Shown: piece by piece, positions 46,910 to 56,313 of the stretch
Layout of the letters: every line of letters starts with the position of its first letter
How positions within the stretch are numbered: the stretch's first letter is position 1
Source: Paracoccus wurundjeri
Lineage (GTDB): Bacteria > Pseudomonadota > Alphaproteobacteria > Rhodobacterales > Rhodobacteraceae
Length of the DNA stretch: 64,000 bases
Direction: 5' to 3'
Assembly (NCBI RefSeq): GCF_030678915.1
Contig: NZ_JAUUTZ010000014.1
Location: 56,191 to 120,190, forward strand
Made by a program: the position numbers and the translations under genes
The notes under the pieces: model-generated
The model's input: the letters and a program-made list of their open reading frames with translations, nothing else
Database searches by the model: none
What the model was told of the DNA's origin: nothing

Positions 46910-48967
46910 ATGCGCGACATGCTGGCGGCAGCCGTTCTGATCGTCCTGCCTGTCTCGGCCTCGAAAGCCGAGGAAGCCGGGGCGATGGCGCTTGCCCTCT
47001 CGGCCGCAGAGGTTCGCGACTGGGTCACGGCACGCGATGCCGCCGCTATCTCGGGTCCGATGGCAGAGGCTCTGGTGGGCTGGCAGGTCTTGCAGGCTGG
47101 CTATGGCGCATTCGCGGATTACCTTGCTTTCACCGAACAGAACCCGGATTGGCCCGGACTCGACCGGATTCGCCTGAATGGCGACAAGAAGCTGACGCCT
47201 GAGCTTCCCGCCAGTGATATCCTGCAATGGTTCGGGGACCGCCGGCCCGATACGCTGGTTGCGGAAACCGCCTATCTGACCGCTCTTGACGATGATGAGG
47301 CCAAGGAAGAACGGGCGCGATTCTGGACCGAAACCCCATTGGATCAGGCCGACGCGACCGCGTTCATGACTGCTTACGGCGATGAATTGAAGCCGCTTCA
47401 CCTCACCCGCGTCACGCGCATGCTGGACAAGCAGGAATGGCAGCAGGCCGAACAGCTTCTGCCCGAATTGCCCGAGGCGCAGCGTGCATTACCTGCCGCC
47501 CGGATCGCCTTGCAGGCACGGCGTACAGGCGTCGACGATCTGATCCTTGCCCTGCCAGAGGATCGGCGGGACGATCCGGGCCTGACCATGGATCGCTTCC
47601 TGTGGCGTGTCGGGGCCAAGCAGCATGCGGGCGCGCAGGAACTGATGCTGGCCGCATCAACCAGCGCCGTAGCCCTGCGCGATCCGGCGCTTTGGGCGCA
47701 GATGCGGGTCGATTATTCACGGCTGGCCATGCGCAATGGCGACTGGCGGCTTGCCGAACGGCTGGCGTCGCCGCATTTCCTGCCACCCGAGAACGAGCAT
47801 TATTCCGATCTGGAATGGCTGGCCGGTTTCGCCGCATTGAAATCCGGGGCTCCGGACCGTGCTTTGCGGCATTTCCAGCATCTTGAAACCGTGGTCGGCA
47901 GCGCGATCAGCAAGGCGCGGGCCTTCTATTGGCAGGGCCGGGCGCATGAGGCATTGGGCGATGACACAGCCGCCCGGGCCGCCTATGCCAGCGGCGCGGA
48001 ATTCCCCGGCGTCTATTACGGCCAGCTTTCTGCGGAAAAGACCGGTGCGCAGATGCCCGCCGAATATGCCATTCCGGGCAAGGCGATCGAGACCCTGCCC
48101 GACTGGCGCGGCAGCGCATTGCGCGAGAACGGGATTTTCCGCGCCGGGCTCTGGCTGCTGGCAACCGGGCGGCCCGATCAGGCTCAGCGGTTCTTCCTGC
48201 ATCTGTCTGAAACAGCCCAGCCCGAGGATATCGCCCGCATGTCGCGGCTGATGATCGAGGCGGGGACACCGTGGCACGGATTACGGCTTGCGAAACGCGC
48301 GGCGAATCTGGGCGTGATCTATCCCGCCGCGCATTTCCCGCTGACCGGGCTGGAATCCGCCGATCTGAAACTGCCGCCCGAACTTGTCCTGTCCATCGCC
48401 CGGCAGGAATCCGAGTTCAACCATACCGCCAGCAGCCATGTCGGTGCTCAGGGTCTGATGCAGCTCATGCCCGGAACCGCCGAGGAAATGGCCCGCAAGC
48501 TTGGCGAACCTTATCGCCGCGACCGGCTGACGGCGGATCCCGCCTATAATGCCCGGCTGGGTGCGGCCTATCTGGGCGGGTTGCGCGACAGGTTCGGGGC
48601 ATCGACCGCACTCACCGCGTCGGGCTATAACGCCGGACCGGGCCGGCCTGTACAGTGGCTGGCGGCTTTCGGGGATCTGCGAAAGAATTTCGATCCCGTC
48701 GAATGGGTGGAACTGATCCCCTTCGACGAAACCCGCAACTATGTCATGCGCGTGACCGAGGCGATGCCGATCTATCGCGCCCGGATCATGGGCAAGCCCG
48801 CGCCGCTGGTGCCGACATGGGATCTGACCGGCGGCGGGCTGATACCTGCGCCCCCGCTACGGCTGACACTGGCATTGTCGCCGCATCCGCCGGAAAAACC
48901 GTTCATCGGACCACGCCTGCCGGAAGGCTGGATCAAGCCGACCGAACGCGCTGACGCCACAGAGTAA
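46910..48967 (+). CDS. Soluble lytic murein transglycosylase (Slt70-like)
   Basis: 685 aa. A signal peptide (AAAVLIVLPVSASKA) precedes a long helical superhelix, then the goose-lysozyme-like catalytic domain at about residues 480-650 with Glu in VLSIARQESEFNHTASS and GAQGLMQLMPGTAEEMA. It cuts peptidoglycan strands, leaving 1,6-anhydro ends, in the periplasm. The ATG at 46910 has GAGAGG in suitable spacing; starts at 46898 (GTG) and 46901 are possible. It ends inside the 3' end of the EamA gene on the opposite strand. Confidence 0.93.
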   Translation: MRDMLAAAVLIVLPVSASKAEEAGAMALALSAAEVRDWVTARDAAAISGPMAEALVGWQVLQAGYGAFADYLAFTEQNPDWPGLDRIRLNGDKKLTPELPASDILQWFGDRRPDTLVAETAYLTALDDDEAKEERARFWTETPLDQADATAFMTAYGDELKPLHLTRVTRMLDKQEWQQAEQLLPELPEAQRALPAARIALQARRTGVDDLILALPEDRRDDPGLTMDRFLWRVGAKQHAGAQELMLAASTSAVALRDPALWAQMRVDYSRLAMRNGDWRLAERLASPHFLPPENEHYSDLEWLAGFAALKSGAPDRALRHFQHLETVVGSAISKARAFYWQGRAHEALGDDTAARAAYASGAEFPGVYYGQLSAEKTGAQMPAEYAIPGKAIETLPDWRGSALRENGIFRAGLWLLATGRPDQAQRFFLHLSETAQPEDIARMSRLMIEAGTPWHGLRLAKRAANLGVIYPAAHFPLTGLESADLKLPPELVLSIARQESEFNHTASSHVGAQGLMQLMPGTAEEMARKLGEPYRRDRLTADPAYNARLGAAYLGGLRDRFGASTALTASGYNAGPGRPVQWLAAFGDLRKNFDPVEWVELIPFDETRNYVMRVTEAMPIYRARIMGKPAPLVPTWDLTGGGLIPAPPLRLTLALSPHPPEKPFIGPRLPEGWIKPTERADATE

Positions 48968-49907
48968 ACAGCCCCGCCGCCACCACGATCGCCGCACCCA
49001 CGACAACATTGGGTCTTAGCACATCGCCGAAAGCCAGGATCCCGATGATGCTGGCCCAGGCAAGCTGCGTATAGGCAAAGGGTTGCAGCGCCGAGGCTTC
49101 GGCAAGCTCGTAGGCGCGGATCATCAGGTAATGCGATGTCATCCCGAACAGGCACAGTGCCGCCATCCAGATCCAATCGCCCGGGGCGAGCCACTGCCAT
49201 TCCCAGATCCCGAATAACGTGACCGAGAATGCCCCGGCCACGCCTGACCAGAAAAAACTGACCATCGACGGATCATCGCGAGAGACCTTTCGCGTCAGCA
49301 ATCCGTAAAGCGCAAACATCAATGCCGCGCCAAAGGGAAGCAGTGACTCCGGCGAAATCACTCCGCCACCGGGTTGCAGAATGACAAGGATGCCCAGAAA
49401 TCCGGCCCCGATCGCCGCCCATCTGCGCCAGCCGACCTTTTCGCCCAGGATCGGCCCCGACAGCGCCGCGATCAATAGCGGACAGGCCGCGAAAACGGCG
49501 TGGGTTTCGATCAGTCCCAGCCGCACGAATGCCTCGACCATCAGCACGGTTTCCATGCCCAGCAACGCCCCTCGGATCATCTGCGTCACCGGGCGCTTGG
49601 TGCGAATGGCGCGTTTCAGCCCTCCGGGCTGACGCGAGACCATGGCGATGACGAAAACCGCAAAGACCCAGTAGCGGATCATCACCACCAGAAATGCCGG
49701 ATATTCCTGCCCCAGCACACGCGAAAACCCGTCCTGCACGGCAAAGATCAGACAGGTCAGGCACATCAGCAGAATGGCCAGCCCGGTGCGATCAACGGCC
49801 GGGGCCGTTTTCGGCGGCATCGGAGGCGGCGCGGATGCCGTCGCGGCAGAGGCCGCATAGGGCGGCTGCTGTTCAACATTTACAGGGGAATCGTCACGAT
49901 TGGTCAT
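48933..49907 (-). CDS. EamA/DMT family transporter
   Basis: 324 aa. There are ten hydrophobic segments in two EamA repeats (AILLMCLTCLIFAVQDGFSR and LLPFGAALMFALYGLLTRKV regions, with GPILGEKVGWRRW at the repeat junction). A Pro/Ala-rich N-terminus of about 45 residues precedes the first helix. The ATG at 49907 is preferred; 49919 is possible. The gene overlaps the Slt gene tail to tail by 35 bases. The solute is unknown. Confidence 0.9.
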   Translation of the reverse strand: MTNRDDSPVNVEQQPPYAASAATASAPPPMPPKTAPAVDRTGLAILLMCLTCLIFAVQDGFSRVLGQEYPAFLVVMIRYWVFAVFVIAMVSRQPGGLKRAIRTKRPVTQMIRGALLGMETVLMVEAFVRLGLIETHAVFAACPLLIAALSGPILGEKVGWRRWAAIGAGFLGILVILQPGGGVISPESLLPFGAALMFALYGLLTRKVSRDDPSMVSFFWSGVAGAFSVTLFGIWEWQWLAPGDWIWMAALCLFGMTSHYLMIRAYELAEASALQPFAYTQLAWASIIGILAFGDVLRPNVVVGAAIVVAAGLFTLWRQRVRSA

Positions 49908-50012
49908 GATCTCGCCCATGCCCTCGCACAGGCGCGACGTCAAGTCATGGCTGCAATGCAAAATCCCAAAGTCGCGGCACGTGGCAGCTTGCCACCGACA
50001 GTCCTTCAAACC

Positions 50013-50073
50013 GGGGCTCTGCCCCCGCCGCGCACTGCACGGCTCCCCCGGGATATTTGGATAAAGAAGAAAT
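50013..50073 (-). repeat. Interspersed hairpin repeat, copy F
   Basis: GGGGC/GCCCC (50013-50025) stem, a variable GC-rich middle, then CCCCCGGGATATTTGGATAA and AAGAAGAAA. It is the most complete copy and lies in the gap between the EamA gene and uvrC. Confidence 0.85.
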
Positions 50074-50167
50074 GCGCCATTGCGGAATCGAGGCGATGCG
50101 GAGGGCGGAATACGAGAAGTTCCCGCGCCGGGATGAATAGGCGACCCGCCCGGTCATCCTTTGGCGG

Positions 50168-52018
50168 TCATGCCTTGGCGTGGAAATGATCGTAGATTTT
50201 CTGCGCCATTGCCGCCGAGATTCCTTCAACCGCCTGCAAATCCGGCAGCCCCGCACGGCCGACCGCCTTTGCACTGCCGAAATGCGCCAGAAGCGCGCGT
50301 TTGCGGGCCGCTCCGATCCCCGCAACCTCGTCCAGCGGGTTCGCCATCGCCGCCTTGGAGCGTCGCGCCCGATGGGTGCCGATGGCCCAGCGATGCGCCT
50401 CGTCCCGCAGCCGTTGGATGAAATACAGAACCGGGTCGTTCATGCGCAGGGCAAAGGGGCGTTTTCCGGGGCGGTGGAATTCTTCCTTGCCGTGATCGCG
50501 GTCCACGCCCTTAGCCACCCCGACGATCGGGATATCGGTGACACCCAGTTCCGTCAGGATCGTCTCGACCGCGGATACCTGCCCCGCGCCGCCATCGATC
50601 AGCAGCAGATCGGGCCATGTCTCACCCTCGCGGTTCGGATCCTCTTTCAGCAGACGCTGAAAACGCCGCGTCAGCACCTCTTTCATCATGCCGAAATCAT
50701 CGCCCGGCGTGATCTCGGTGCCCTTGATGTTGAACTTGCGGTACTGGCTTTTGACATAGCCTTCGGGGCCGGCCACGATCATCCCGCCCACCGGACTGCT
50801 GCCCTGAATATGGCTGTTGTCATAAACCTCGATCCGGCGCGGCGCGGCCGGCAGCGCGAACGCCTCGGCCAGTCCTTCCAGCAGGCGGGCCTGAGCGGCG
50901 CTTTCAGACATCCGCCGCGCCAGGCTTTCGCGGGCATTGCGCAGGGCATTGGTGACAAGCTCGAATTTCTCGCCCCGCTGCGGAGCCAGCAGTTCCACCT
51001 TGCGCCCTGCCCTTTCGCCCAGAACATCCGCCGTCAATTCGGGATCTTCGGGCGGGTGCGACAGCAGGATCATCCGGGGTGGCGGCTTGTCGTCGTAGAA
51101 TTGCATCAGGAAAGCCTGCATCACCTCGTCATGCGATTCCGCACCGCCCAGACGCGGATAGAAATCCCGGTTGCCCCAGCTTTGATTGCCGCGGATGAAG
51201 AAAACCTGCACGCATGCCTGCCCGCCCTCGATATGCAGCGCGACGATATCGGCCTCGGCCACGCCGCGCGGATTGATCGCCTGCACCGATTGCACCGCCG
51301 TCAGGGCCTTGATCCGGTCGCGCAGGGCTGCCGCGCGTTCATATTCCATATCCGCAGAAGCCGCCGCCATCTCTTCGGCAAGCCGTGCCTGAATATCGGT
51401 GGATTTGCCCTGAAGAAAACGCTCGGCATCGCGAACGAGGCGCTGGTAATCCTCGCGGCTGATCCGGTCCACGCAGGGCGCGCTGCATCGCTTGATCTGG
51501 TACAGAAGACAGGGCCGCGTCCGCGATTCAAATACCGCATCCGTGCAATTGCGCAGCAGAAACACCCGCTGCAACTGGTTCAGCGTCCGGTTGACCGCGC
51601 CCGCGCTGGCGAAAGGTCCGTAATAATCGCCCTTCTCCGACTTCGCCCCGCGGTGCTTCTTGATCTGCGGAAAATCATGCGCCTTGGCGACAAGGATATT
51701 CGGAAAGGATTTGTCGTCGCGCAGCAGCACGTTATAGCGCGGCTTGAGCTGCTTGATCAGGTTCTGCTCCAGCAACAGCGCCTCGGTCTCGGTGCGCGTG
51801 GTCAGGAACATCATCGAGCAGGTCTCGCGGATCATCCGCGCAATCCGGGCGGAATGCCCGGTGGGACGCGCATAATTCGACACCCGCGCCCTCAGGTCGC
51901 GCGCCTTGCCGACGTAAAGCACGGCCCCCTGCGCATCCAGCATCCTGTAGACGCCCGGGCTGCGGTCAAGGGAGCGAAGGTAATCATGTATCAGTGCGTG
52001 TCCGGTTTTTGCAGTCAT
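50168..52018 (-). CDS. uvrC: UvrABC system protein C
   Basis: 616 aa. The N-terminal GIY-YIG nuclease domain starts with [20 protein letters not shown], followed by the UvrB-binding UVR helix ([19 protein letters not shown]), the RNase H-like second nuclease ([11 protein letters not shown] to [12 protein letters not shown]) and a C-terminal helix-hairpin-helix ([20 protein letters not shown]). UvrC makes the dual incision in nucleotide excision repair. It is likely the last gene of its transcript. Confidence 0.97.
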   Translation of the reverse strand: MTAKTGHALIHDYLRSLDRSPGVYRMLDAQGAVLYVGKARDLRARVSNYARPTGHSARIARMIRETCSMMFLTTRTETEALLLEQNLIKQLKPRYNVLLRDDKSFPNILVAKAHDFPQIKKHRGAKSEKGDYYGPFASAGAVNRTLNQLQRVFLLRNCTDAVFESRTRPCLLYQIKRCSAPCVDRISREDYQRLVRDAERFLQGKSTDIQARLAEEMAAASADMEYERAAALRDRIKALTAVQSVQAINPRGVAEADIVALHIEGGQACVQVFFIRGNQSWGNRDFYPRLGGAESHDEVMQAFLMQFYDDKPPPRMILLSHPPEDPELTADVLGERAGRKVELLAPQRGEKFELVTNALRNARESLARRMSESAAQARLLEGLAEAFALPAAPRRIEVYDNSHIQGSSPVGGMIVAGPEGYVKSQYRKFNIKGTEITPGDDFGMMKEVLTRRFQRLLKEDPNREGETWPDLLLIDGGAGQVSAVETILTELGVTDIPIVGVAKGVDRDHGKEEFHRPGKRPFALRMNDPVLYFIQRLRDEAHRWAIGTHRARRSKAAMANPLDEVAGIGAARKRALLAHFGSAKAVGRAGLPDLQAVEGISAAMAQKIYDHFHAKA

Positions 52019-52301
52019 GGTACCAGAGTGGTGATTCCCGCCCGGGGCTGCAAGCGCCGTTCAGCGATTGCAAGTCAAAAGCTTTCCACGGAATCTGTGG
52101 ATAACTTTGTGGACGGGCTGTGAGGGAGTATACATTTATGCTGTAATTGTTACGATTTTGTTACCTTGCCCAATTATTAAGCAAATATTAATGCACTTGA
52201 TAACAAAGGATTTTTTACCTTACAGCAATAAGAGGCTGAAAAACCGGTAAGAATCCGCTACAGTCTTGTTCGTTCTTTCCGACGGTGGACAAAATGTCAT
52301 A
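52019..52301. other. AT-rich intergenic region with one perfect DnaA box
   Basis: 283 bases without a gene. A TGTGGATAA (52096-52104) is the complement of the DnaA box TTATCCACA, followed by a strongly AT-rich stretch from about 52125 to 52245. There is only one box and no recognisable oriC neighbours, so it may simply be a promoter or regulatory region upstream of uvrC. Confidence 0.4.
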
Positions 52302-53093
52302 TCAGCTGCGGTTTGATCCCGCCGGGCCCTGAACATCCGGCGTTTGCCAGCACAGATGCTGACCGCCATCGACGCAGATCAACTGACCTGTTACGGCCTT
52401 GGCATCAAGGAAATATCCAAGCGTATCAGTTATATCCTTCGGATCAGCTCCACGTTGCAGAATCGTCGCCGCGCGCTGCGCCGCATAATGCTCCGGGCTT
52501 TGCCGGGCACCGATCAGGGTCGGTCCGGGACCGATCGCATTCACCCGGATCGCGGGTGCCAGCGCCTGTGCCGCAGTGCGCGTCAGTGACCATAATCCAG
52601 CCTTGGCCAGCGAATAGGTCATGAATTCCGGGGTTGGCTTCAGAACCCGCTGATCGACCATATTAACCACCAGCCCGGTCGCGACCGGCTCACCCGCATC
52701 ATCGGTGTCCACAGCCGCTGATTGCGCGGCAAACGCCTGAATCAACTGAAGTGGCGCCCTGAAGTTCGAGCCGATGTTACGATTCCAGCTCTCTGTCGTC
52801 GTGCTGTGGATATTATCGTAATCGAAGATAGAGGCATTGTTCACCAGAACCGACAGGCGGCCCAGTTCTTCGGTCACTTGCGGGATCAATCCGGCCGTCG
52901 CCGCCTCGTCCAGCAGATCGGCCCGGACCGTGATGGCCGACACGCCCAGCGTCCTTGCCTGCGCCGCAACCTCTTCGGCCTCGCTGGCCGAGCGGTCGTA
53001 ATGCACCGCAACGTCATAGCCGCGCCCGGCCAGATACAATGTCATGGCACGACCAAGCCGCCTTGCCGCGCCCGTCACCAATGCAGCGCTCAT
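52302..53093 (-). CDS. SDR family oxidoreductase (pteridine-reductase-like)
   Basis: 263 aa from the ATG at 53093. The SDR fold shows AALVTGAARRLGRAMTL (TGxxxGxG), LVNNASIFDYD, and the catalytic Tyr-Lys in FMTYSLAKAGLWSLTR. The NNASIFxYD and MVDQRxLKPTP pattern resembles FolM/PTR1-type dihydromonapterin/pteridine reductases. Its start overlaps the stop of the 66-aa membrane gene by 4 bases. The longer frame to 53204 is an extension over that gene and is ignored. Confidence 0.88.
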   Translation of the reverse strand: MSAALVTGAARRLGRAMTLYLAGRGYDVAVHYDRSASEAEEVAAQARTLGVSAITVRADLLDEAATAGLIPQVTEELGRLSVLVNNASIFDYDNIHSTTTESWNRNIGSNFRAPLQLIQAFAAQSAAVDTDDAGEPVATGLVVNMVDQRVLKPTPEFMTYSLAKAGLWSLTRTAAQALAPAIRVNAIGPGPTLIGARQSPEHYAAQRAATILQRGADPKDITDTLGYFLDAKAVTGQLICVDGGQHLCWQTPDVQGPAGSNRS

Positions 53094-53290
53094 AGCAGCA
53101 CCCAGACATAGACCGCATAGCCTGCCAGCCCGACTATGCGCGTTATCGATATGCCGCGCAGCAGAAAAGCCCCAGGCAGAAGCGCGGCGCCCAGCATGAC
53201 CCATAAATCAAGCTGCAACATCTGTTGTGGCACAGGCAAGGGCGCAAAGACAGAAATGACACCCAATATGGCCAGAATATCAACGATCAC
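53090..53290 (-). CDS. 66-aa membrane protein, resembles C-terminal end of a Na+/Ca2+ antiporter
   Basis: A GTG start gives 66 aa with three hydrophobic segments. The stretch VDILAILGVISVFAPLPVP and the ending GISITRIVGLAGYAVYVWVL resemble the last membrane segments of CaCA-type calcium/sodium antiporters (isR-eG---Y--Y pattern). The remainder of such a protein is absent upstream, and the frame closes at a TGA about 30 bases before the GTG. It may be a truncated remnant or a genuine small membrane protein. It overlaps its neighbours at both ends. Confidence 0.55.
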   Translation of the reverse strand: MIVDILAILGVISVFAPLPVPQQMLQLDLWVMLGAALLPGAFLLRGISITRIVGLAGYAVYVWVLL

Positions 53291-53399
53291 GCCGGTCGAT
53301 CCCCAGCATTTTCAACAGGAACCTGCGGAATCCGGGGCCACTGACAAGGGCAAGAACAACTATGATCAGCAGGAACAGAACAACTGCGCGAATACTCAT
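53280..53399 (-). CDS. 39-aa single-helix membrane protein
   Basis: The frame runs from ATG at 53399 to TGA at 53280. It encodes one transmembrane helix (IRAVVLFLLIIVVLALVSG) followed by a basic tail (FRRFLLKMLGIDRRDR). The ATG overlaps the stop of the S49 peptidase gene (ATGA), and its stop overlaps the GTG of the next gene, a coupled arrangement that argues for translation. No family name is known to me. Confidence 0.6.
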   Translation of the reverse strand: MSIRAVVLFLLIIVVLALVSGPGFRRFLLKMLGIDRRDR

Positions 53400-54205
53400 C
53401 CCCGCGCCCCGAAACTGGCAAATGCCGCCCGTTCCTCGGCTGCATCAAGGAATGCATCCGCAGACAGGCCAAGACGGCGGAACAGGGGACGGCGCGGACT
53501 GAGGACCGAGAATTTCACCTTGTCGCCGTAAAGCTCTTTGATCTTTGGCGCCAGATGACCGATCCCATCGGCAAGCCCCAGTTCGACCGCCTCGCGCCCG
53601 GCCCAGAATTCACCGGTGAACAGATCGCGATCCTCTGGCAGCCGCTTGCCGCGCCGGGCGGTGACATGCGCCTTGAAGGCCGCATGAATAGGTTCAAGCA
53701 CATTGCGCAACCGCTCGACATCCTCGGGGTTTTCGGGGCGGAACGGGTCCAGGGTGGATTTCGACCGCCCGGCGGTATGCACCCGCCGTTCGATTCCCCA
53801 GCGGCCGATCAGTTCGTGAAAGCCGAAGCCTGCCGAAATGACCCCGATCGAACCGAGAATAGATGCCTCGTCCGCCCAGATATCATCCGCCGCACAGGCC
53901 AGCCAATAGCCCCCGGACGCCGCTACATCCTCGACAAAGGCGTGAACCGGCACCCCTTTTTCATCCGCCAGCCTTCGGATACGCGCCGCGATCAGCGACG
54001 ATTGCACCGGCGAGCCTCCGGGGGAGTTGATCGCCAAAGCCACGGCCACGGGCTTGCCCCGCGAAAAGGCGCGCTCGATCAGCGGCGCCAATGTCGCGTC
54101 GTTCAATCCACCGGCACGGCCGGACATGCCGATCGCGCCCTGCATCCGGATGACGGGCACGCGCGGGTTTCGGGTCAGAAATCGACTGATAAACGGAATA
54201 TGCAT
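53396..54205 (-). CDS. S49 family serine peptidase (SppA/SohB-like)
   Basis: 269 aa. The ClpP-like fold has VPVIRMQGAIGMSGRAGGL at the start, VALAINSPGGSPVQSSLIA and the nucleophile serine in DVAASGGYWLACAADDIWA. A catalytic Lys-type residue lies further on as in single-domain bacterial SppA. It digests cleaved signal peptides or membrane protein fragments. Little N-terminal hydrophobic anchor is visible, unlike full-length SppA. It heads a coupled four-gene run. Confidence 0.9.
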   Translation of the reverse strand: MHIPFISRFLTRNPRVPVIRMQGAIGMSGRAGGLNDATLAPLIERAFSRGKPVAVALAINSPGGSPVQSSLIAARIRRLADEKGVPVHAFVEDVAASGGYWLACAADDIWADEASILGSIGVISAGFGFHELIGRWGIERRVHTAGRSKSTLDPFRPENPEDVERLRNVLEPIHAAFKAHVTARRGKRLPEDRDLFTGEFWAGREAVELGLADGIGHLAPKIKELYGDKVKFSVLSPRRPLFRRLGLSADAFLDAAEERAAFASFGARG

Positions 54206-54301
54206 GTCGCCTCACATATGTGTACGGGATGCGGGCGGCAAGCCACCGGGGCGATTTTATGACCGCTTGCCGCGCTGCGAGTCCCGTCAGGCACGGTTGG
54301 T

Positions 54302-55357
54302 TCAGATCAAACGGAACCCGTCGGGGATCCGGTCATGATTCTCCAGTATAAGATCGGCCATGACAAAGGCGATTTTGGGCGCCATGCCAAAGCCGATCTT
54401 GAAGCCGCCATTCGCAACGAAATGCCCGTCCCGTCCCGGCCACGGCCCCAGTAACGGCGCACGGCTTCTGGCCCGTGGGCGCAGCCCTGCCCAGCGATCC
54501 AGCACCGGCGCGGATGCGAGCTCTGGGCAGATATCGCGGGCCCGGGCGATGATCTCATCAAGACGCGCATCGGTTTCGCAATGGGCATACTCATTCTCCG
54601 AGGTCGAGCCAACCGCAACCGTGCCATCATCATGCGGCACGATATGCACGCCATGCGCGAATATCTGCGGCATGCCCGCCGCATCATATCGCAACAGTGC
54701 CGACTGGCCCTTGATGCCCTTGCCGACCGGGCGATCCAGATCGCGTGACAGCATCTCCAGCCCGGGGGTTCCCGTGGCCCATAAGACGGTGCCGGACAGG
54801 TCCTGCGGATGGGCGGGCGAATGTTCGAGGATCTCGCCGCCTTCGGCCCGAATGGCGGCTGCAAGCGCGGCAAGCGCGGCGCGCGGATTGATCCGGGCAC
54901 TCAGCCCATCCCGCAACCAGATCCCGGAAGGACTCGCCGGAAACAGCGCTGCACCGGGCCGGTCCGTCAGACACATCCCCATCCCCTCCGGCCAGCGCTG
55001 CTTTGACGCCGCGATACGGTCGCGCAGCCTTTCGGCGGTCTGCTCATCCTCGACCGGTTGCAGCCTGCCGCTGCGTGCATAACCGGTCGGCAGGCCCGAT
55101 GCCTTCCCGATGCCGGCCCAGAAATCCCCGGCCATCAGCAGGCTGTCCAGTTGAAATGCCTTCTTGTCGTTCCAGTTCTCAGGCGCATGTGGCGCCAATG
55201 CGCCCACATGCCCGCCCGAGGATCCCGCGCCGATAGCCGCGGCCTCGATCAGCCGGACCTTCACACCGCGACGAAGACATTCCCAGGCACAGCACAGCCC
55301 AAGGATCCCGCCGCCAATGACGGTTACGGCTTCGGATGATATGAAGGAGCCGGACAA
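54302..55357 (-). CDS. FAD-dependent oxidoreductase (DAO family), MnmC C-domain-like
   Basis: About 351 aa from a TTG start at 55357; the frame is open to a GTG at 55510, but the first ~50 residues of that longer form precede the Rossmann motif (AVTVIGGGILGLCCAW) and are atypical. The DAO signatures are GAGSSGGHVGALAPH, RINPRAALAALAAAI, and the C-terminal WAGLRPRARSRAPLLG and NGGFKIGFGMAPK. It lies head to head with mnmD. Together they would make cmnm5 to mnm5 at tRNA wobble uridine, as fused MnmC does in E. coli; role by context. Confidence 0.75.
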   Translation of the reverse strand: MSGSFISSEAVTVIGGGILGLCCAWECLRRGVKVRLIEAAAIGAGSSGGHVGALAPHAPENWNDKKAFQLDSLLMAGDFWAGIGKASGLPTGYARSGRLQPVEDEQTAERLRDRIAASKQRWPEGMGMCLTDRPGAALFPASPSGIWLRDGLSARINPRAALAALAAAIRAEGGEILEHSPAHPQDLSGTVLWATGTPGLEMLSRDLDRPVGKGIKGQSALLRYDAAGMPQIFAHGVHIVPHDDGTVAVGSTSENEYAHCETDARLDEIIARARDICPELASAPVLDRWAGLRPRARSRAPLLGPWPGRDGHFVANGGFKIGFGMAPKIAFVMADLILENHDRIPDGFRLI

Positions 55358-55585
55358 GAGAGGAATGGCCTTTTGGTAAACTGAATACGCCCCCGGATAT
55401 TCGCCCGGCGCTTTGCGCGCAAGCTGTCGGCCGTTCGGGAATATCCTTGCGGACTCGTCCCCGGCGCTTTTATGACGCGAAGCCAAGACAATCCGTATCC
55501 GGGCGGTCACGATTGACCCCTGATGTCAAGGTTAGCCGTATTAAGATGAACAGCCCGTTTGAACTCGTGGCCGGAGGGAACGCAT

Positions 55586-56263
55586 ATGGTTGTGAATGAT
55601 GGTGCCGGGAACGGCAAAGCCGAGGGGCCCGCATTGGAATGGCGCGAAGGCGGCGTGCCGGTCGCCACGGATTTCGACGACCCCTATTTCAGCATCGCCG
55701 ACGGATTGGCGGAAACCCGGCACGTCTTTCTGGCGGGGAATGATCTTCCCGCCCGGCTGCGCCCCGGCTTTCATGTGGCAGAGCTTGGCTTCGGCACCGG
55801 GCTGAACTGCCTTGCATTGGCGGCAATGACCCAGGTTCCGGTCGTCATGACCAGTTTCGAGGCTTTCCCCCTTAGCCTGTCCCAGCTTGAACAGGCCCAT
55901 GCCGCTTTTCCTGAACTGGCCGGGATGGCGGCTGAACTTCGGGCGGGATGGGGCGCCGATACGATCTTTGTGGGGCAGGTGGAATTGCGGCTGATCCTTG
56001 GCGATGTCCGCGATACCCTGCCCCTTTGGCAGGGGCGCGCGGATGCATGGTTTCTGGACGGTTTCTCGCCCGCCAGAAATCCCGAGATGTGGTCCGAAGC
56101 CGTGCTGACAGAGGTCGGAGGGCACACGGCAAAGGACGGCAGTTTTGCCACCTATACCGCCGCCGGACATGTGCGGCGCGCGCTTGAGGCCGCCGGCTTC
56201 AGGGTAGAGCGCCGCCCCGGTTTCGGTCGCAAACGGCATATGAGCCGTGGCCTCATGATCTGA
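55586..56263 (+). CDS. mnmD: tRNA 5-methylaminomethyl-2-thiouridine methyltransferase (MnmD)
   Basis: 225 aa. SAM-binding VAELGFGTGLNCLALAA, the DUF752 signature AWFLDGFSPARNPEMWS and the C-terminal VERRPGFGRKRHMSRG identify the MnmD-type methyltransferase, the stand-alone equivalent of the N-terminal half of MnmC. It methylates nm5s2U34 in tRNA. GGAGGG precedes the ATG at 55586. The partner oxidase is divergent at 54302-55357. Confidence 0.93.
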   Translation: MVVNDGAGNGKAEGPALEWREGGVPVATDFDDPYFSIADGLAETRHVFLAGNDLPARLRPGFHVAELGFGTGLNCLALAAMTQVPVVMTSFEAFPLSLSQLEQAHAAFPELAGMAAELRAGWGADTIFVGQVELRLILGDVRDTLPLWQGRADAWFLDGFSPARNPEMWSEAVLTEVGGHTAKDGSFATYTAAGHVRRALEAAGFRVERRPGFGRKRHMSRGLMI

Positions 56264-56313
56264 GTTTCAGGTGGAAAGGCCAATCGCCGCAGGATCGGTG
56301 ACGGCCACGCGCC

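Noticed and set aside
50180..52123. Plus-strand open frame of 647 aa
   Set aside because: It is antisense to uvrC over its whole length and carries no domain.
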